Shown piece after piece: positions 1 through 12,626 of a stretch of DNA of 64,000 nt. The notes under the pieces are model-generated. The model did not search any database. It was not told the origin of the DNA and saw only the letters and a program-made list of their open reading frames with translations. The DNA is from Zelopaecilomyces penicillatus (Eukaryota; Ascomycota; Sordariomycetes; Hypocreales; Pseudodiploosporaceae), in the NCBI GenBank assembly GCA_005765155.1, contig VCCP01000002.1, positions 5,952,001-6,016,000 of the forward strand. Reading direction: 5' to 3'. The stretch's first letter is position 1. Every line of letters starts with the position of its first letter. The position numbers and the translations under genes are program-made.

Positions 1-2
1 AA

Positions 3-443
3 CTTGTCGACTTCCTTGTCGGTACTGCTCGGTCACGACTTGGACCTGAATGTTTGTTCCATATTTTACTTCCTGTTGTGAGCAAGCTCGCAATTACCGA
101 GTCACTCACGTTCCCAGACGAGGTAGGGCGATTTCGAATCTCGGGAGATCTTGCCCAGGACGGATATCCATTTGTTTATCTCTGTATGCCCTTGCGGGGG
201 GACCATGAGAATTTTCGAGGTGTTGGTTCCTTAAAACCTCGAAGACGTTGGGTTCTCCTTCAACAAGCGGGTCTTTGTCTCCCTTTTGTGAGCAGATGGT
301 TATCCACCAGTCTGGAGCCAATCTACTATGATGATCCGTTTTATACAATTCCAACTAGCGTTGGCAGCCCCCTGTATTGCTCGGTCTATACGGAGGTGTA
401 TCCGGTCCCGCCTCGAACGCTTGGCACAAGGCGTACAGTATAG
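3..443 (+). CDS. possible 3' end of a gene entering from the left edge (unrecognised)
   Basis: One frame stays open from the window edge to a TGA at 441-443, about 146 codons. The translation has mixed composition (segments such as DLAQDGYPFVYLCMP) and I do not recognise a family. It has no in-window ATG that decides a start, and frames on both strands are also fairly open here, so it may be a chance ORF. If it is real, it is the C-terminal part of a gene whose 5' end lies outside the window. Confidence is low because only openness supports it. Confidence 0.2.
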   Translation, partial: LVDFLVGTARSRLGPECLFHILLPVVSKLAITESLTFPDEVGRFRISGDLAQDGYPFVYLCMPLRGDHENFRGVGSLKPRRRWVLLQQAGLCLPFVSRWLSTSLEPIYYDDPFYTIPTSVGSPLYCSVYTEVYPVPPRTLGTRRTV

Positions 444-1319
444 ACCATTAGGGCAGGACATGAATGCAACGGATTTTGAGCTAATGATATAAGATTGACA
501 AGGAACCTTTGAAAATTTCAAGCATGATAGGCTTCTGGGTTATAATTGAAAAGGTTTGGAGGGAAATTGAGGTCTGTATCTTATAAAGCAGCAACATATC
601 TTCATAGTTAAGGAGAAGAAGAAGAAGAAAAAGACTAATTGAAGCGAAAGTCCTGCAACAGCCAAAAAAATAGTAAAATAACTCAGATGATTGAACTATG
701 TATATTTAGCTTCAGCAAACAGTCCGCTCCATGCTGTGTGTCTCCTCGTCCTGCTTCCCGAAACTGCTGGACAATTGCACACACACTTCCAAGCAATAAT
801 ATGCCTTGCAACTAAGTTTGATGCACATCGTAAATAAATGAGAGCTGAACAAGCTTGGATGAAGAGATGTTTGTAATGCCTGGATTCACATTTACGAGCC
901 AAACGTTGTGAGCGTGCCGTAATGTATCTTTTACTTGTCTAGTAGGAATAGTAAAAGAGTGAATAGGTGGCTATTTCAGGTACTTACCTACTTATTCTGT
1001 TCAGAAAAATATGATCCACCTAGTACTCCATGGTTAGTGTTGAAATTTTGTGAAGCGTGTTGCTGCCTGGAGACGGCTGAACAAACGAACCCGTGCAACC
1101 CTTGAATGCAGGTAGCATGATCACTTCTAATTAAATCGTTAGTTTCCCATGGCTTTGGTGAGTAATCAACCATAAATCAGCGACCGAATGGCCAAAACTC
1201 TCAACTTGACTCAACTTATCCTTTTGACTACCCACCTTAATTAACTTATATTTTAGTTCGACGTCAGTACCATAAGCTCATACACACTTTACTCTTCACA
1301 CACTAAAACCCACCTCGTC
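444..1319. other. intergenic, no gene seen
   Basis: There is no convincing ORF. The last 100 bases are AT-rich and lead into the ATG of the phosphatase gene at 1320, so they presumably contain its promoter and leader. No motif can be assigned with confidence. Confidence 0.5.
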
Positions 1320-2320
1320 ATGCCTCCCAAGATCGTCCTCATCCGTCACGCCCAGGCGATGCACAACGCTGCCAATAAGTCTCACCTCTTCCCATCCCCA
1401 ACTTCCCACTTAAAAGGGAACAGGTGAGTAGACTATCTCTAACATTTACTTCTCTTTTTGTGTTTATACGGAACTCTGACCTTCATGACCCGCCGTTGAC
1501 GGAACTCGGGCTTGAGCAGTGCGCCAAGCTCCGACAGAGCCTGCTGGACCGCTTCTCGGATGTCAAGCCTGAAGATGTGGCTATTATAGCGAGTCCGATG
1601 CGGAGGACGCTGCAGACGGCGATGGAATCTATTGACTGGCTTATTGAGCGCGGTGTGAAGATCCAGGCCGATGCTGATTGGCAAGGTATGTTGTGTTTCA
1701 TTTGTATCATGGTAAACACTGTCGTTTCCCCGATCGACTCATACCCACCGCCGTGAGCGGCCCCGGCACCAGTCAGCATTCCCGGGACTCCTCCGGGGTT
1801 CGGCACTCTGCAGCCTTATGCGTAGCCCAACATATACATCCTCACAATCTAACTCATATCCCGCTTTATCCATCCAGAAAACGCAGACAAGCCATGCGAC
1901 ATCGGCTCTCCCATCACATCTCTATCAGCCGAGTTCCCCCAAAACGTCGACTTCAGCGCCGTTGACCCCATCTGGCCGGACAAGACATCCCCCTCAGCCC
2001 GCCGCTACGCCTACACCCGTTCCTCCATTCTCGAGCGCGGCAACCGCTGCCTCGAGAATCTTTACAATCGCCCTGAGCGCCTTGTTCTAGTCTTCTCGCA
2101 CTCTGCTTTCTTGCGGCTGGGCGTCGTTGGCTGGTGGTTCTTCAACGCTGAGTACCGCATCTTTGAGTTTGAAGGCGAGGATCGATCTATTGATGGCGGC
2201 GTGAGGAAGGGGTTGATTCAAGATGAGTCAACACTTGCCGGGGGGTTGGGAACCACTTGGACGACGAGGGTTGAGTTGGGATCAGAGCTTCCCGATGATC
2301 AGGATGTTTCCGTTTTGTAG
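1320..2320 (+). CDS. histidine phosphatase superfamily (phosphoglycerate-mutase-like) protein
   Basis: This is a small cytosolic phosphohydrolase-type protein of the branch that carries the RHG/RHA signature. Near the N-terminus it reads IVLIRHAQAMHN, with the catalytic His in RHA. SPMRRTLQTA follows in the middle, and VFSHSAFLRLG carries the second catalytic His. The substrate is unknown. Exon 1 is 1320-1378. The second intron, 1686-1877, is canonical (GTATGT...CCAG). The first intron is odd: GT at 1379, branch site CTAAC at 1439-1443 and a pyrimidine tract lead to 'ACG' at 1468-1470, where 'CAG' is expected. Joining 1378 to 1471 gives the family spacing and 238 residues. The only upstream AG that keeps frame is at 1430-1431; it adds a 13-residue hydrophobic stretch and gives 251 residues. 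Either the acceptor is damaged or a cryptic one is used. Confidence 0.85.
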
Positions 2321-2480
2321 ACTTTAGATGAGGTTAGCTACGATGCATGGCTGTCGCCAGCTGTGATCGCATTGCGGTGTATTTATTTATACACAAGTTA
2401 CATGGGATCTGGCTGGATCCTTTTCTAGATATTTCATGATAATATACAACAACTCCAAAATCCAATAGCCCATATTTTGC

Positions 2481-4760
2481 TTAGTACTTGGACAAAAAGC
2501 TCTGAAAGGCCGCCTGATCAATAATCACATTGCCGACAGCCCTTAGACGCTTCCTTCCTTCTTTTTGCTTCTCCAACAGCTTTCTCCTTCTGGTAATGTC
2601 ACTAGCATGCAGCTTTGCTAGCACGTCCTTGCGGAACGGCTTGATTGTTTCTCTCGCAATGATTTTGTTCCCCACTGTGGCCTGGATAACGACCTCTGTG
2701 GTTTTGTTAGTAAGAAAAAGATCCATAACGGGGCTGTTCCAATGCTGTGAGGGAAGCAAGAATAAGGGCAGGGGAGAGAATATGGCATACCAAACATCTG
2801 TCGGTCGACGTGCTCCTTGAACTTGGTCACCCACTGTCTGCCAAGTCGCTCTGCCTGCGACATATGTATAACTCGGCAAATAGCGTCAACTGGCAGTCTG
2901 TTTACCAGCAGCTGAAGCTTCACAAGTTTACTTTGTCGCCAGCCTGCATCCTCATAATCTAGAGTGGCATATCCTTTCCTACTCAGGTGGTTAATTGACC
3001 GAGTACTCTGCCAAAAACAACTTTGTCAAAACTTACGATGCGCCTTTTAACTTTCCAAATAAGTCATCGACTAATTGCGAAGCTGGGATATCGTAGACCA
3101 GAATAACTTGGTTTACGTTGAAGAATTCTAGGCTCTTCTGCTCTCCGCGATTTGCTTCGCAGAGCTCGATAACCCGACCTAGAAACTCCTCTGGTACGGT
3201 TATGGTTGCTTTAACGTGACTACAAGGGAAATGTCAACACTTTTAACCCTCTCAAATATGAAAAGTAGGGTAGAGATAGTAGAAAGGGGAGGCAACTTAC
3301 GGCTCAAATAGCTCAGCGGCTCTGATTCGGTGATCACTCGAGTCTGGGAACAAAGCCGGATTTGAGATAATCTCCTCGGAGCCATCAGCCCAGACAACCT
3401 TGGTCGGCACAGTTGGGTCTGTGATGATAATGTCGCGCCCATGTTCCTGCCTCAGTCGGTCCTGGAATACAGAACAGTGAAGACTGCCCAAGAAGCCCAG
3501 TCGCCATCCTGAGCCCAAGGCTTCCGAGAAGTCCTTTTGTAATGTTACACTACGGTCATTGAGCACTAATTGATTCATACTGTCGGCCAGACGGCCATAG
3601 TCGCTTTGATCGGTAGGGAAAGCGGCCACAAAGACCATCGGCTTCGGCTCCTCAAAGCCAGGGCACGGCTCCACGATCTCTTCGTTACCCACAGTAGTGA
3701 ATGTGTCACCTAACTTGGCGTCTTGGATCCTCTTCATGCCAGGATTAAAGTACACATAACCGACCTGACCGGCCCGGATGACTGACTGAGGTGTTGCATC
3801 GGGGTACTGGATACCAACTTGCCCAACTGTGTACTTCATGCCCGTCCCCAACGAGACGACATTATCACCCATCCGGATGGAGCCGTCAAACAGCCTCACC
3901 AAGAGCACGACCCCTCGAAAATTATCATACCAGGAATCCACCAACATCATTTTCAACGGCTTGTTCTCATCACCAATTGGATGAGGAATGCCTTCAACCA
4001 CGGCTGGCAACACAGCCGGCACACCCTTGCCCGTCTTTGCGCTTACTAGCACGGCCGTCTTCGGGTCAAGCTCGAAGCTTGTTTCCATCTGTTCCAACAC
4101 GGATGGCACATCAGCCGAAGGCATGTCGATTTTGTTTATCACGGGCACCAAAGCCAGGCCCTGTGCAAATGCGAGATGGAAGTTGGACACGGTTTGGGCC
4201 TGTATGCCCTGACTGGCGTCGATGAGCAGCAAAGCGCCGCCGCAGCTTGCGTAGGATCGAGTGACCTCGGCACGAAAGTCGACATGGCCGGGTGTGTCGA
4301 CAAGGTGAAGGAGATAGTCGGTGCCGTTGTGCTTGTATAGCATCGTGCATGTCTGTGCCTTGACAGTGATGCCACGTTCGCGCTCAACATCTAGCTTGTC
4401 CTAATCATACATCGTTAGCTTTTTTGACCATAAAGTCTACTATGTAACCGCAAACACGCAAACAAGACATACGAGAATCTGCTTATTCCCATCACTGGCC
4501 GAAATAGTCCCCGTCAGCTCCAGCAGCCGATCGCTAAGCGTACTCTTCCCATGATCGATATGCGCTACAATGCAGAAGTTCCTGTACCTCTCAATAGGTA
4601 TCGCAGAGATGCGAGCCTCGAGCTCTTTCGGTGTGGGCTTGGCCTGCGATGCATAGCTACGCCGTCCAGCCCGCCCAAACGGTGCGAAGCTGCCGGCGAT
4701 GTAGCACGGCGTAGGACATCGTCGAGTCCAGGCTCGTCCGGCTCTTAACGCCAGGCTCAT
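2481..4760 (-). CDS. GUF1: GUF1, mitochondrial LepA/EF4-type translation GTPase
   Basis: This is the mitochondrial homologue of bacterial LepA/EF4, a ribosome-dependent GTPase that back-translocates stalled ribosomes and supports fidelity under stress. Exons run 4760-4473, 4400-3301, 3219-3037, 2978-2791 and 2695-2481, with introns of 72, 81, 58 and 95 bp, giving 657 residues. The N-terminus, rich in Arg, Ala and Ser with no acids for the first 40 residues, looks like a mitochondrial presequence. GTPase motifs are G1 AHIDHGKST, G2 RERGIT, G3 DTPGHVDF and G4 NKIDMP. The EF4-specific C-terminal domain is present: exons 3-4 join to read LKGASKGYATLDYEDAGWR. The length is normal for fungal GUF1. 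It runs convergent with the phosphatase gene, only 160 bases away. Confidence 0.95.
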
Positions 4761-5397
4761 CTAGTTACTGACAATGGCTCGCATTGGGCGTGAAGGAAAG
4801 GCTACGCGCTGTAGCTGGGTGCTGTGGCGGGTTGTGCTGATGATGCATGCATGCCACTCTGACAACTTTTCGGTAGGTTTGGATGGGCGATCTCTATGCC
4901 TATCTATGGACTGGTATCGCACCCGCCCCTACCCGCACTAAATTTAGGGGTCTGATCACCCACATTACAGGTAACAAACATGGACATTAGACATGTATTA
5001 GACATTGGGACGACAGCATTCCATGATGACTATAAGCTCACGCATTATACCTACAGCGTTTCATATAAATTGTCCTATCATTGTCATTTAGATTATCATG
5101 CTTCCCAGTTCAGTTGTGAATTGGGCTGTTAAGAAGTCCTAATTGGCACCAAGTATCAATTACTTGCCGTTATAAGCAGCCAGTGCCTTCTATGCTGAAA
5201 ATAATGCAGTATCTACGCTATCATGACCTTTGAATATCATTACCACCCTTCCATCATCGAGTCGTCACGGCTATTTACTGGCGAGGGCCTTGCTGGCCAA
5301 TCTCAAATATTAGAGAGGCCGCCTAAGCCCCCTCTCTTTTCATACACAATACTCGTTCACAGGCTTATATAGCTGGACAAACAGCCCCTGTCAGCTC
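4761..5397. other. intergenic, GUF1 upstream region
   Basis: This stretch is both the 5' region of GUF1 (reading left) and the 3' region of the MIT-domain gene (reading left from the right). It is AT-rich with no supported ORF and no recognisable RNA gene. Confidence 0.5.
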
Positions 5398-8300
5398 TCA
5401 AGCCAAAACCCATTCACTCCCTCTCTTGATGAACTTATCAAGCAGCATGCCGAGGTCTGCTAGAACAAACCGGCAAATGTAGAACCCAAAGAACTCGGCT
5501 GCGTGCCGTGTGCAAAGCTCCAGTCCGACCTGCGTCTTATCCGCATGCCGTAAACCTGGATCCTCGACCTGCCTAGCTATTTGATCTGAGAGCGCAACAT
5601 GATTAGCTATATACGCAAAAATGATAAAAGGATTATATCCCGTCTTACCTAGGGCCTGCGCGGCGTCAAATAAGCGGGCAAGAGAGCCCATGTAGTTCGC
5701 ATTAGGCCCCAGAAACTGAGCCTGGCTGACATCACGCTTTGCTGGTCGGTTCGTTGGCTGCGGCGTCATTGGCAGGGTTGGCATATTCGCCACCTCCTTG
5801 GGTCCATCTGAACTTCCAGCCCGGTTGTTATACGACGCTGACAGTCCAACTGCAGAATTTTTGGGTCGAAGTCGACGCCAGGAAAAGGACGAAGATTTGC
5901 CTGACACGCTTGTTGTTCGTGGCACAGCCGAACCGCCCTCTCCATCCGTCGCCACTGATGCTTCCTTGAAGAGGATTGCTGAGCTATGTACACCTACCTC
6001 GTTGCCGAGTTTTCGGGCCAAAGCTGTTTGAATTTGTTCCAGAATTCCCTCTAATGACTGCATTTCCTCGAGCACTGCATCCGCATCCAGCGTATCTACC
6101 CTTGCAAGCTTTAACAGCGCGGCCGTGAGATAATCACAATTCGAAATCTTGTCTTCAATATTCTTCAATTTCACACCCTTAACGCGCCACACATCTCGTG
6201 GGACAAACAGCTTCGTGCTCAGATAGCCACCACGTGGATGTACCAAGGTCTGGTACAGGCATCGCATCAACCAGAACGGCCGAAGCATGAAGTCAGCTGG
6301 GCAAGGCTCCAGAGGTACAGGGGCATCCAAAGAAAGCGGATTCGGCGAACCAGGCGTATTGGGCATATGGAAGTTGTCATCAAATAGATAAAGTCCACCA
6401 GAAGCGACAGCTTCCATGTTTTCTCGAAAAGCCGCTGCAAGAGGCGTGGGGAGTGCTGGCATGGCCGGCGCCCGAGAACTGCCAAACGGATTACTTGGTG
6501 TACCGGGAGACATGTCCAAGGCGTCTTCCAGGTTAGATAGTGACATATTCCTGCTCTTCATACTCCTCAAGCTTGATGACGAGAAGTTCTTTCGCAACTT
6601 GCTCATTGAAGGAGAGGTGGAGCCAACGGCGGGCTTATCATCGGCATCAACATGCCCTCGGTTGCTCACTATTGATCCAATAGCTGGTGGTTCGAACAGG
6701 TTGAGTTCCACAGATGGTGGGGAGCGTCTATGCTGCGCGATGACAGACCGGCCGATTTCTTCAGGGGCAAGTTCCTGGTCTTTATCTGGTACAATTGCGG
6801 ATCTTGACTGGAGCATCTCTTCGCTATGGACCTGTAATGGAGGCCCAAGTTTAGCCGTTTCAATCGTGAGTTGTTTTGGGTTCTGCCCCGACAAGCGGCG
6901 ATTTCGTACGCTCTGCGAGGGCGACGATGGGCGTTGGTTTGGTAATTCTGGCAAAGACTGTGTTGGCGGTGGTACTGGTTGGAATGACTTTGAAATTGAA
7001 AGTAGGTGCGGTCTATCCGGCGAAGCCAAAGACAAGCTTGTTCCCAGTTTATTATTCCGACTGCCATCAGCCTGCTTATTGCCTGGTGCCCTTGTATCCA
7101 TGCCCTGTGCTTGGATACCTGGCGCAGGTCGTTGCGGCTCCATGGTAAATTCATCAATAGAGTAATCACGAGTCATTTCTTCCAAAATCCGTTCCTCCTC
7201 ATCAGATGAGTTGTCGTCATCGTAGAAATCTTCGGCCGCATTTCGACTATATGGGTTACGTTGCTGTTGGAGTTGTGGTAAGGGCTGTCGATTTCGTTCC
7301 AACTCTCGCACAACCATGTACGTCTCTCTCTCTGTCTGCCGTACTCTTTCGCGAGCTAGCTCAACCTTCCGCAAGACAGAGCTTACTGGGTCTTCAATTG
7401 CCTCTGTAGGCTTGAGTTCCTCCGCCTCCATTGGTTCATATCCGTCATCATACGCCGCCTCAATGGCTGCGTCTAGTGCTGTATCAAACTCTGTCTCAGT
7501 ATCTCCGCTGGCAGCTCGAATATGCCTTCTTCGGTAGCCCTGTGATGAGGTTCTTGAATGTACTGATGAAGTGGTTGAGCCTCCAGATTCATCAATGGGG
7601 TCAAGCCATGAGTTTTGACTATCCTCTCGCGCATGTCCTGGAGCATCAACATGCTCGTTCTGGGAGCTAGCACTGGTATCTTGACTCTCGGTTTTGACAG
7701 GTTCACTACTAGCATCTGAGGGTGGTTTATGCGGTGAAACTGACCGCGCAGAGGTCAGTGGCGCAGGTAGATATCCTGCGTTGTTCCCTGTACTGTGTGA
7801 AACATCGTCGACTAAGCGAAGACGTCCATTCCCTCGTGATAACGACCGAAAAGTGTTGTTTTCCGGCTGGCGCAAAGACCGTGATCTGTCTGGTTGAATG
7901 ATCCTTCGGTAGCTAGTTTCCTGGTAATGTTGGTGTGACGAACTATTGAGGTAGTTTCCTTGAGTTATGGCAGCCCTCGCTTCACCAATACCGCTCGACT
8001 TTGCTTTTCCAATAGCGGAGATATCCTGGCCGTAGCCATAACCTGGGTCTATTTCTTGACCATATTCTTCACTTTCGGGACGCGCGGGTAGCGCTTTGAC
8101 AGTATCGTCCTGCCAAGGGCCCATCTGATCTAGTTCAGCAATACGAGCTGTATATGTTCGGCGCTAGAAACATAAATTCCATTAGTCTTAATATCACAAT
8201 AAGGGATTTGAAGGAACCGAGTATGAGCTTACAATGGCCTCAAGCTTGCGCTTGTCTTCGTCTGCGGTGGTCCTCTGTAGCACTTGATGCAGCAAGTCAC

Positions 8301-9261
8301 AAGCCTCGGCGTAAGCCTGTCGTGCGCCTTCGAAATTCTGAGCATTATCCAGCTGCACGGCTGTATTTGCTTTCTGAAGAGCACGCGAGAGCATTGCCTT
8401 TTGAGATGGGGTTTTCCCCGCCCGGCCCTTGCCGGAATCATTGCTGCCTTTCCCAGATCGTCCCCTAGAGTGACCTCGGGGTTGATAGTGGTCGCGGTCT
8501 TGATCGTGCGGCATTGTATCGATGTGGAACCCGGACGAGGCTTCGGATGTAGATTGCTCGAGATGTTTTCCGATATTTCGGGTTGATGAGACCACTATCT
8601 CGGGTTTTGCTGGGTGTGTCGCTGCAGGATTGGCCTTGCGGCTGGTAGATGGTCTCGGAAGCCGGCCAGTTTGCGGCCTGCTTGGTGAATGATTCGATGA
8701 GGGCGGAGAGTCGCGAGAAGCGACTGCATCCACGCTGGTCGCCCGGCGGTGGTGGGAAGGCGAAGCCGCAGTGCGAGGTGCGAGGAAAGATGCCCGACTC
8801 GAGGCCGTCGAGACGCTGGACGCTGACCAACGGTTGCGTGCCGACAAGCCGTCTCGAGATGAGGGGCGTGAACTGCCAGACCGTTCAGTCTGCGATGGCG
8901 GAGTTTGCGGACGCTTCAAGCTCACGGGTGGTCGCGGCCCTTCTCGATGTCCGTCAAAAGTTTGCGAATGGCCCCCTGTTGCAGTCGATCTCCCTGAGGA
9001 GGTTGCTGGGTGGGCGACAGGGTGCGGAGGCGGTAGCAACGACGATGTTCGCGGTAGGCGGGTTGTTGCGAATGCAGAACGGGGCACGGACGGAGCCCTT
9101 GCAGGATGCAATTGACCAGAAGCGTAACCGGGGGCCAGTCTGTGTGGTGGGTTCAGAGATGCTGGTGGTGATGAGGGCCGTGATCTAGGTCCAGGGCCGA
9201 CTCGCCGAGCGGACGCAGAAGAGTATCCGGATAGTTCGTGAGACACATGCAATTCCGGCAT
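5398..9261 (-). CDS. large MIT-domain protein with disordered Ser/Pro-rich regions
   Basis: Two exons (9261-8233 and 8163-5398, intron 69 bp) encode 1,264 residues. Residues about 1-280 are low-complexity Ser/Pro/Arg/Thr and probably disordered. Residues about 286-354 form a three-helix MIT (microtubule-interacting and trafficking) domain: exon 1 ends in DEDKRKLEAI and exon 2 opens RRTYTARIAEL. MIT domains bind ESCRT-III tails, so a role in membrane traffic is likely, but no AAA ATPase or protease domain follows, so this is not Vps4 itself. The middle is acidic and Ser-rich. The last ~190 residues, with PFWLMRCLYQTLVHPRGG and PRDVWRVKG, are well ordered and look like the conserved part of a fungal-specific family. 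The start is the first ATG of the frame, though an upstream exon cannot be excluded. The partner and function are not known to me. Confidence 0.85.
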
Positions 9262-10211
9262 TCTTCAGTCGCCGGGTGCCTGCAGTATCGCAGTTCAACC
9301 AGATTTCCCGTAGTCTCTTGAGGATCGTGCGTGGCGATTCGGCGTATGGGCGGATAGCGACCGTCCATGACCACGCCGCCAAGAGGTAGGCAAGGCGAGC
9401 AATGGGCTCTCAGTTGAAGCAATAGCCGGACCGGGAGACACTGGCAGGTTGCCGCAGCGCGGTGGAGGACTTCCTGGATCTAGAGGGTTAACTACAGGTA
9501 GATAGACTGCAGCATAGCGACACGGCCAGTCGAGGAGGGTTGAGAACTTGGGACGGGTTTATCCTGATCAGTGGAACTCGTGGGGAGGTGGACAAGATAC
9601 CGTGTGAGTGGGCGGCAACCATGAACTTGAACAGTCCATCCACTGTCCGAAGCCCCCCAAGGCGGACCAACCAGTGCGCAAGCCTAGCGCGCCAATCCAC
9701 TGGCAATCCACTGTCCGTACAGTCCATCCTCCACTGTAGGCCTGGCGCATCCCTATTATCGGGATCCTACAGCGAATGTCCGCGCGTGTTCTCACCGCTG
9801 TGTGCGCTAACCCCTGACGCCGGCACAGGCCGGATCCTGCCATTACTGGGTGACGAAGGCAGACCGCGCGCCAGTGCAACTGTGGCGCTCTAGCTGCAGC
9901 CCCAACCCCTAAATTCATCACGTACAGTGGGTGAAGTCGTGTTCCTTACCCCTTACCCGTCCGCCGGTCCTATTCGCTCACCACGTCACATCCGCTTTCT
10001 GATTCAGAGGCGTCAATCGCAACTGCAAGGCTGCACTAGGCTGCCTCGTTATCGATAACGTGAGTCACGCCACGCTAGCAGATGCGCTGCTGCAAGGCCA
10101 ATGAGCCATCATCGTTGCTACTGAGAGCTGAAGATAACCCGCGTACGAAGCAGCAGTGAAGCAAATCAAATTGGATCGCTCACGGCGCAGCCTACGCGGC
10201 GAACGGTGAAG
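9262..10211. promoter_or_regulatory. divergent promoter region between MIT-domain gene and CTNNBL1-like gene
   Basis: About 950 bases separate the two divergent start codons. The stretch is relatively GC-rich, with several moderate open frames that lack family similarity. It must hold both promoters. I cannot name specific sites. Confidence 0.5.
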
Positions 10212-12115
10212 ATGGCAAGTATTGATGATATTTTCAAGGTAGGCTAGCAATTGCGCGCCCAAGCAAGCATCTTATTCCTTTGCGGTAGCTTCGTCGACTA
10301 ACCTAGCGCAAAGAAATCGGGCGTGTCCAGCAAACGAAAACTTGAGCAACCCATCAAGGATCCAAGTTCGTACATCACTGATCGCACTCCTTACTCGTTT
10401 ATAAATTACTACTGATATCATTTTTGCCAGATGAGGTTTACAAGGCTAGCAAAACAGGCGCAAACGGTTCCAATCGCAGGGCGCAAGTCGAGGATGACCC
10501 TGAAGACGGCAAGGATACAGCCGGCGCGGAGGACGACGACGAGGATTTCGGACCCGAGCTTCCTCCAGAAGAAGATGAAGGGGGCGATGATGAGGAGGGC
10601 AGATTCTTCGGTGGAGGCATAACAAAACAAGAGTCACAAGTCCTTGACTACATAGAAGAGGTCGATGCCGGCAAAGCCCCCGACAAGGTCGACGCGAGCT
10701 GGCTCCGCAAGACTGCGCTCAATTTCGAGAAGCGCATCAACAAGAATGCCGAGCTACGTGCCAAATTCGAAGACGATCCGCAAAAGTTTATCAGTAGCGA
10801 GGCGGATCTGGATGCTGAAATCAAGGGGCTTTCCATCCTGTCCGAGCACTCGGAGCTTTACGAAGAATTTGTGAAACTAGGGTGCGCGGCCAGTTTAACG
10901 AGCTTGCTGGCGCATGAAAATACAGATATTGCCATCGACACGATTGAAATCATTGGAGAGTTGACGGATGAAGATGTAGCCGCGGAAGACTCACAATGGA
11001 ATGCCCTAGTTGACGCCTTCATCGAAAACGATCTGCTAGGCTTGCTCGTCTCAAACTTCTCCCGTCTGAATGAGGACGATGAGTCGGATCGGAATGGCAT
11101 CTATTTCGCACTCGGTGTCATGGAAAATCTCTGCTCACGAAAACCCACTGCGATACGAATGGGGGAGGACGACAAGCTCATTCAGTGGCTACTCAAGCGC
11201 ATCCAGCGCAAGGAAACACCCCTGACACAAAACAAACAATACGCCGCTGAGATCCTAGGCATTCTATCTCAGTCTGCTCCGGAAAATTGCCGCAAGCTGG
11301 CCAGTCTTGATGGTATTGATGTCATGCTACAGCTCGTGGCCCCATACCGCAGACGAGATCCGGATAAGGGAAGCGAGGAGGAGGAATTTATGGAGAATCT
11401 GTTTGAGGCTCTCACATGCTTAGTGGATGACATGGCTGGTAAATCCAAGTTCGTCGATGCAGAAGGGTTAGAGCTGTGCCTCATTTTGGCCAAGGAGGCC
11501 AAACTGGCCAAACCCGCAGCCCTCCGTCTTCTGGATCACGCCACGGGAGGGGCTTCCAGCACGGAAGTGTGTATCAAGTTAGTCGAGGCGGGGGGTCTCA
11601 AGACTGTTTTCACTCTATTTATGAAAACTCAAGACCAGCGCCTCATCAGCAACCTCCTCGCCATATTTGCCTCAATGCTACGACTGCTACCTGCGGAATC
11701 ACCAGAGCGGATCCGTCTGCTAGCCAAATTTGTAGAAAAGAGCTACGAAAAGATATCAAAGCTTGTGAAGCTGCGAAGGGACTATAGCGCGCGCGTCAAG
11801 ATGGCTGAGGAAGAATATCAAAGTAGTGATGCTAAAACTGCTGAGAACGAGGAGGAACGGGAGTTGGAGCTGCTGTCACGCAAGCTCGATGCCGGTCTAT
11901 TTACGCTTCAGCTGATTGATGTGATACTCGCTTGGTTAGTCGCAGAGGATACTGGAGCAAAGCGGCAAATCAAACGGTTACTTGCGGAAAGAGATGAAGA
12001 TTTCAACTCGGTCAGGATGACAATCACAGAACAGCTCAATGGGTTAGATACAGCAGAAGAGGGAAATCGGGATCTGGGCGAAATGTTAGGAACACTAATA
12101 GAATTCCTGCGGTAG
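10212..12115 (+). CDS. beta-catenin-like protein 1 (CTNNBL1/NAP family), spliceosome-associated
   Basis: The protein has 587 residues and belongs to the armadillo-like CTNNBL1 family, which in animals binds the Prp19/CDC5L spliceosome complex in the nucleus. Exons are 10212-10238 (nine codons, MASIDDIFK), 10314-10365 and 10431-12115. The introns are 75 and 65 bp, and the second uses a GTTCGT donor. An acidic stretch at about residues 45-75 (DDDEDFGPELPPEEDEGGDDEE) precedes the conserved core, which has the family blocks WLRKTALNFEKRINKN, TLFMKTQDQRLISNLLAIF and ERIRLLAKFVEKSYEKISKL. The last exon is intronless. The length matches fungal orthologues. The assignment rests on these blocks and is confident. 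Confidence 0.92.
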
Positions 12116-12626
12116 TGGCTCTAATTTACAAGACAGTGATGAAAAAAGCACGAAGATTTTGTAGCATGGCAAGAAATGCAAGGAAATTGATGGGATGAGT
12201 GAGGTAAAACGATAAAAACACGGTATGGAGCCTCATATTCGTTCTATTTGTTCACTACGAGACTAGAAATTGCTAGAAATTGCTCTCTGAGCCACCGGCT
12301 GTGAGACTCTGGCTGCGTAGCTGATGAACTTCGTTACTGGGGCGATTGAGTTTTTGTATTAATATCCTCGTTTGGTGGTGAATTATTTCTCTTATGATGG
12401 CATTAGCAGCTTGTTGTGCAGGTAAAACCATAGTGTACGATATCGTACGTTTGATGATAGTTGAACAGCAAGTAATCTTTGATGGAGAGCAAAAGATTAA
12501 TAGTGGACTAGAGAAGGTTAAACTGGAGGAGTAAAGAATTATAAAGAATTCTAAAATTGCAAGAGGGAAAAGCCAGCAGGTGCACTGCAGTTACTGTAGT
12601 CTAGTCGGGTCTTCATACATGCAGCT
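12116..12626. other. intergenic between convergent CTNNBL1-like and VMA10 genes
   Basis: This is an AT-rich 3' flank for both convergent genes. No ORF or RNA gene is seen. 'AATTGCTAGA' occurs in near-tandem near 12266-12284. Confidence 0.5.

Noticed and set aside
6416..7165. 249-codon plus-strand frame
   Set aside because: It lies wholly antisense to the MIT-domain gene, in its Ser-rich part. It is a shadow frame.
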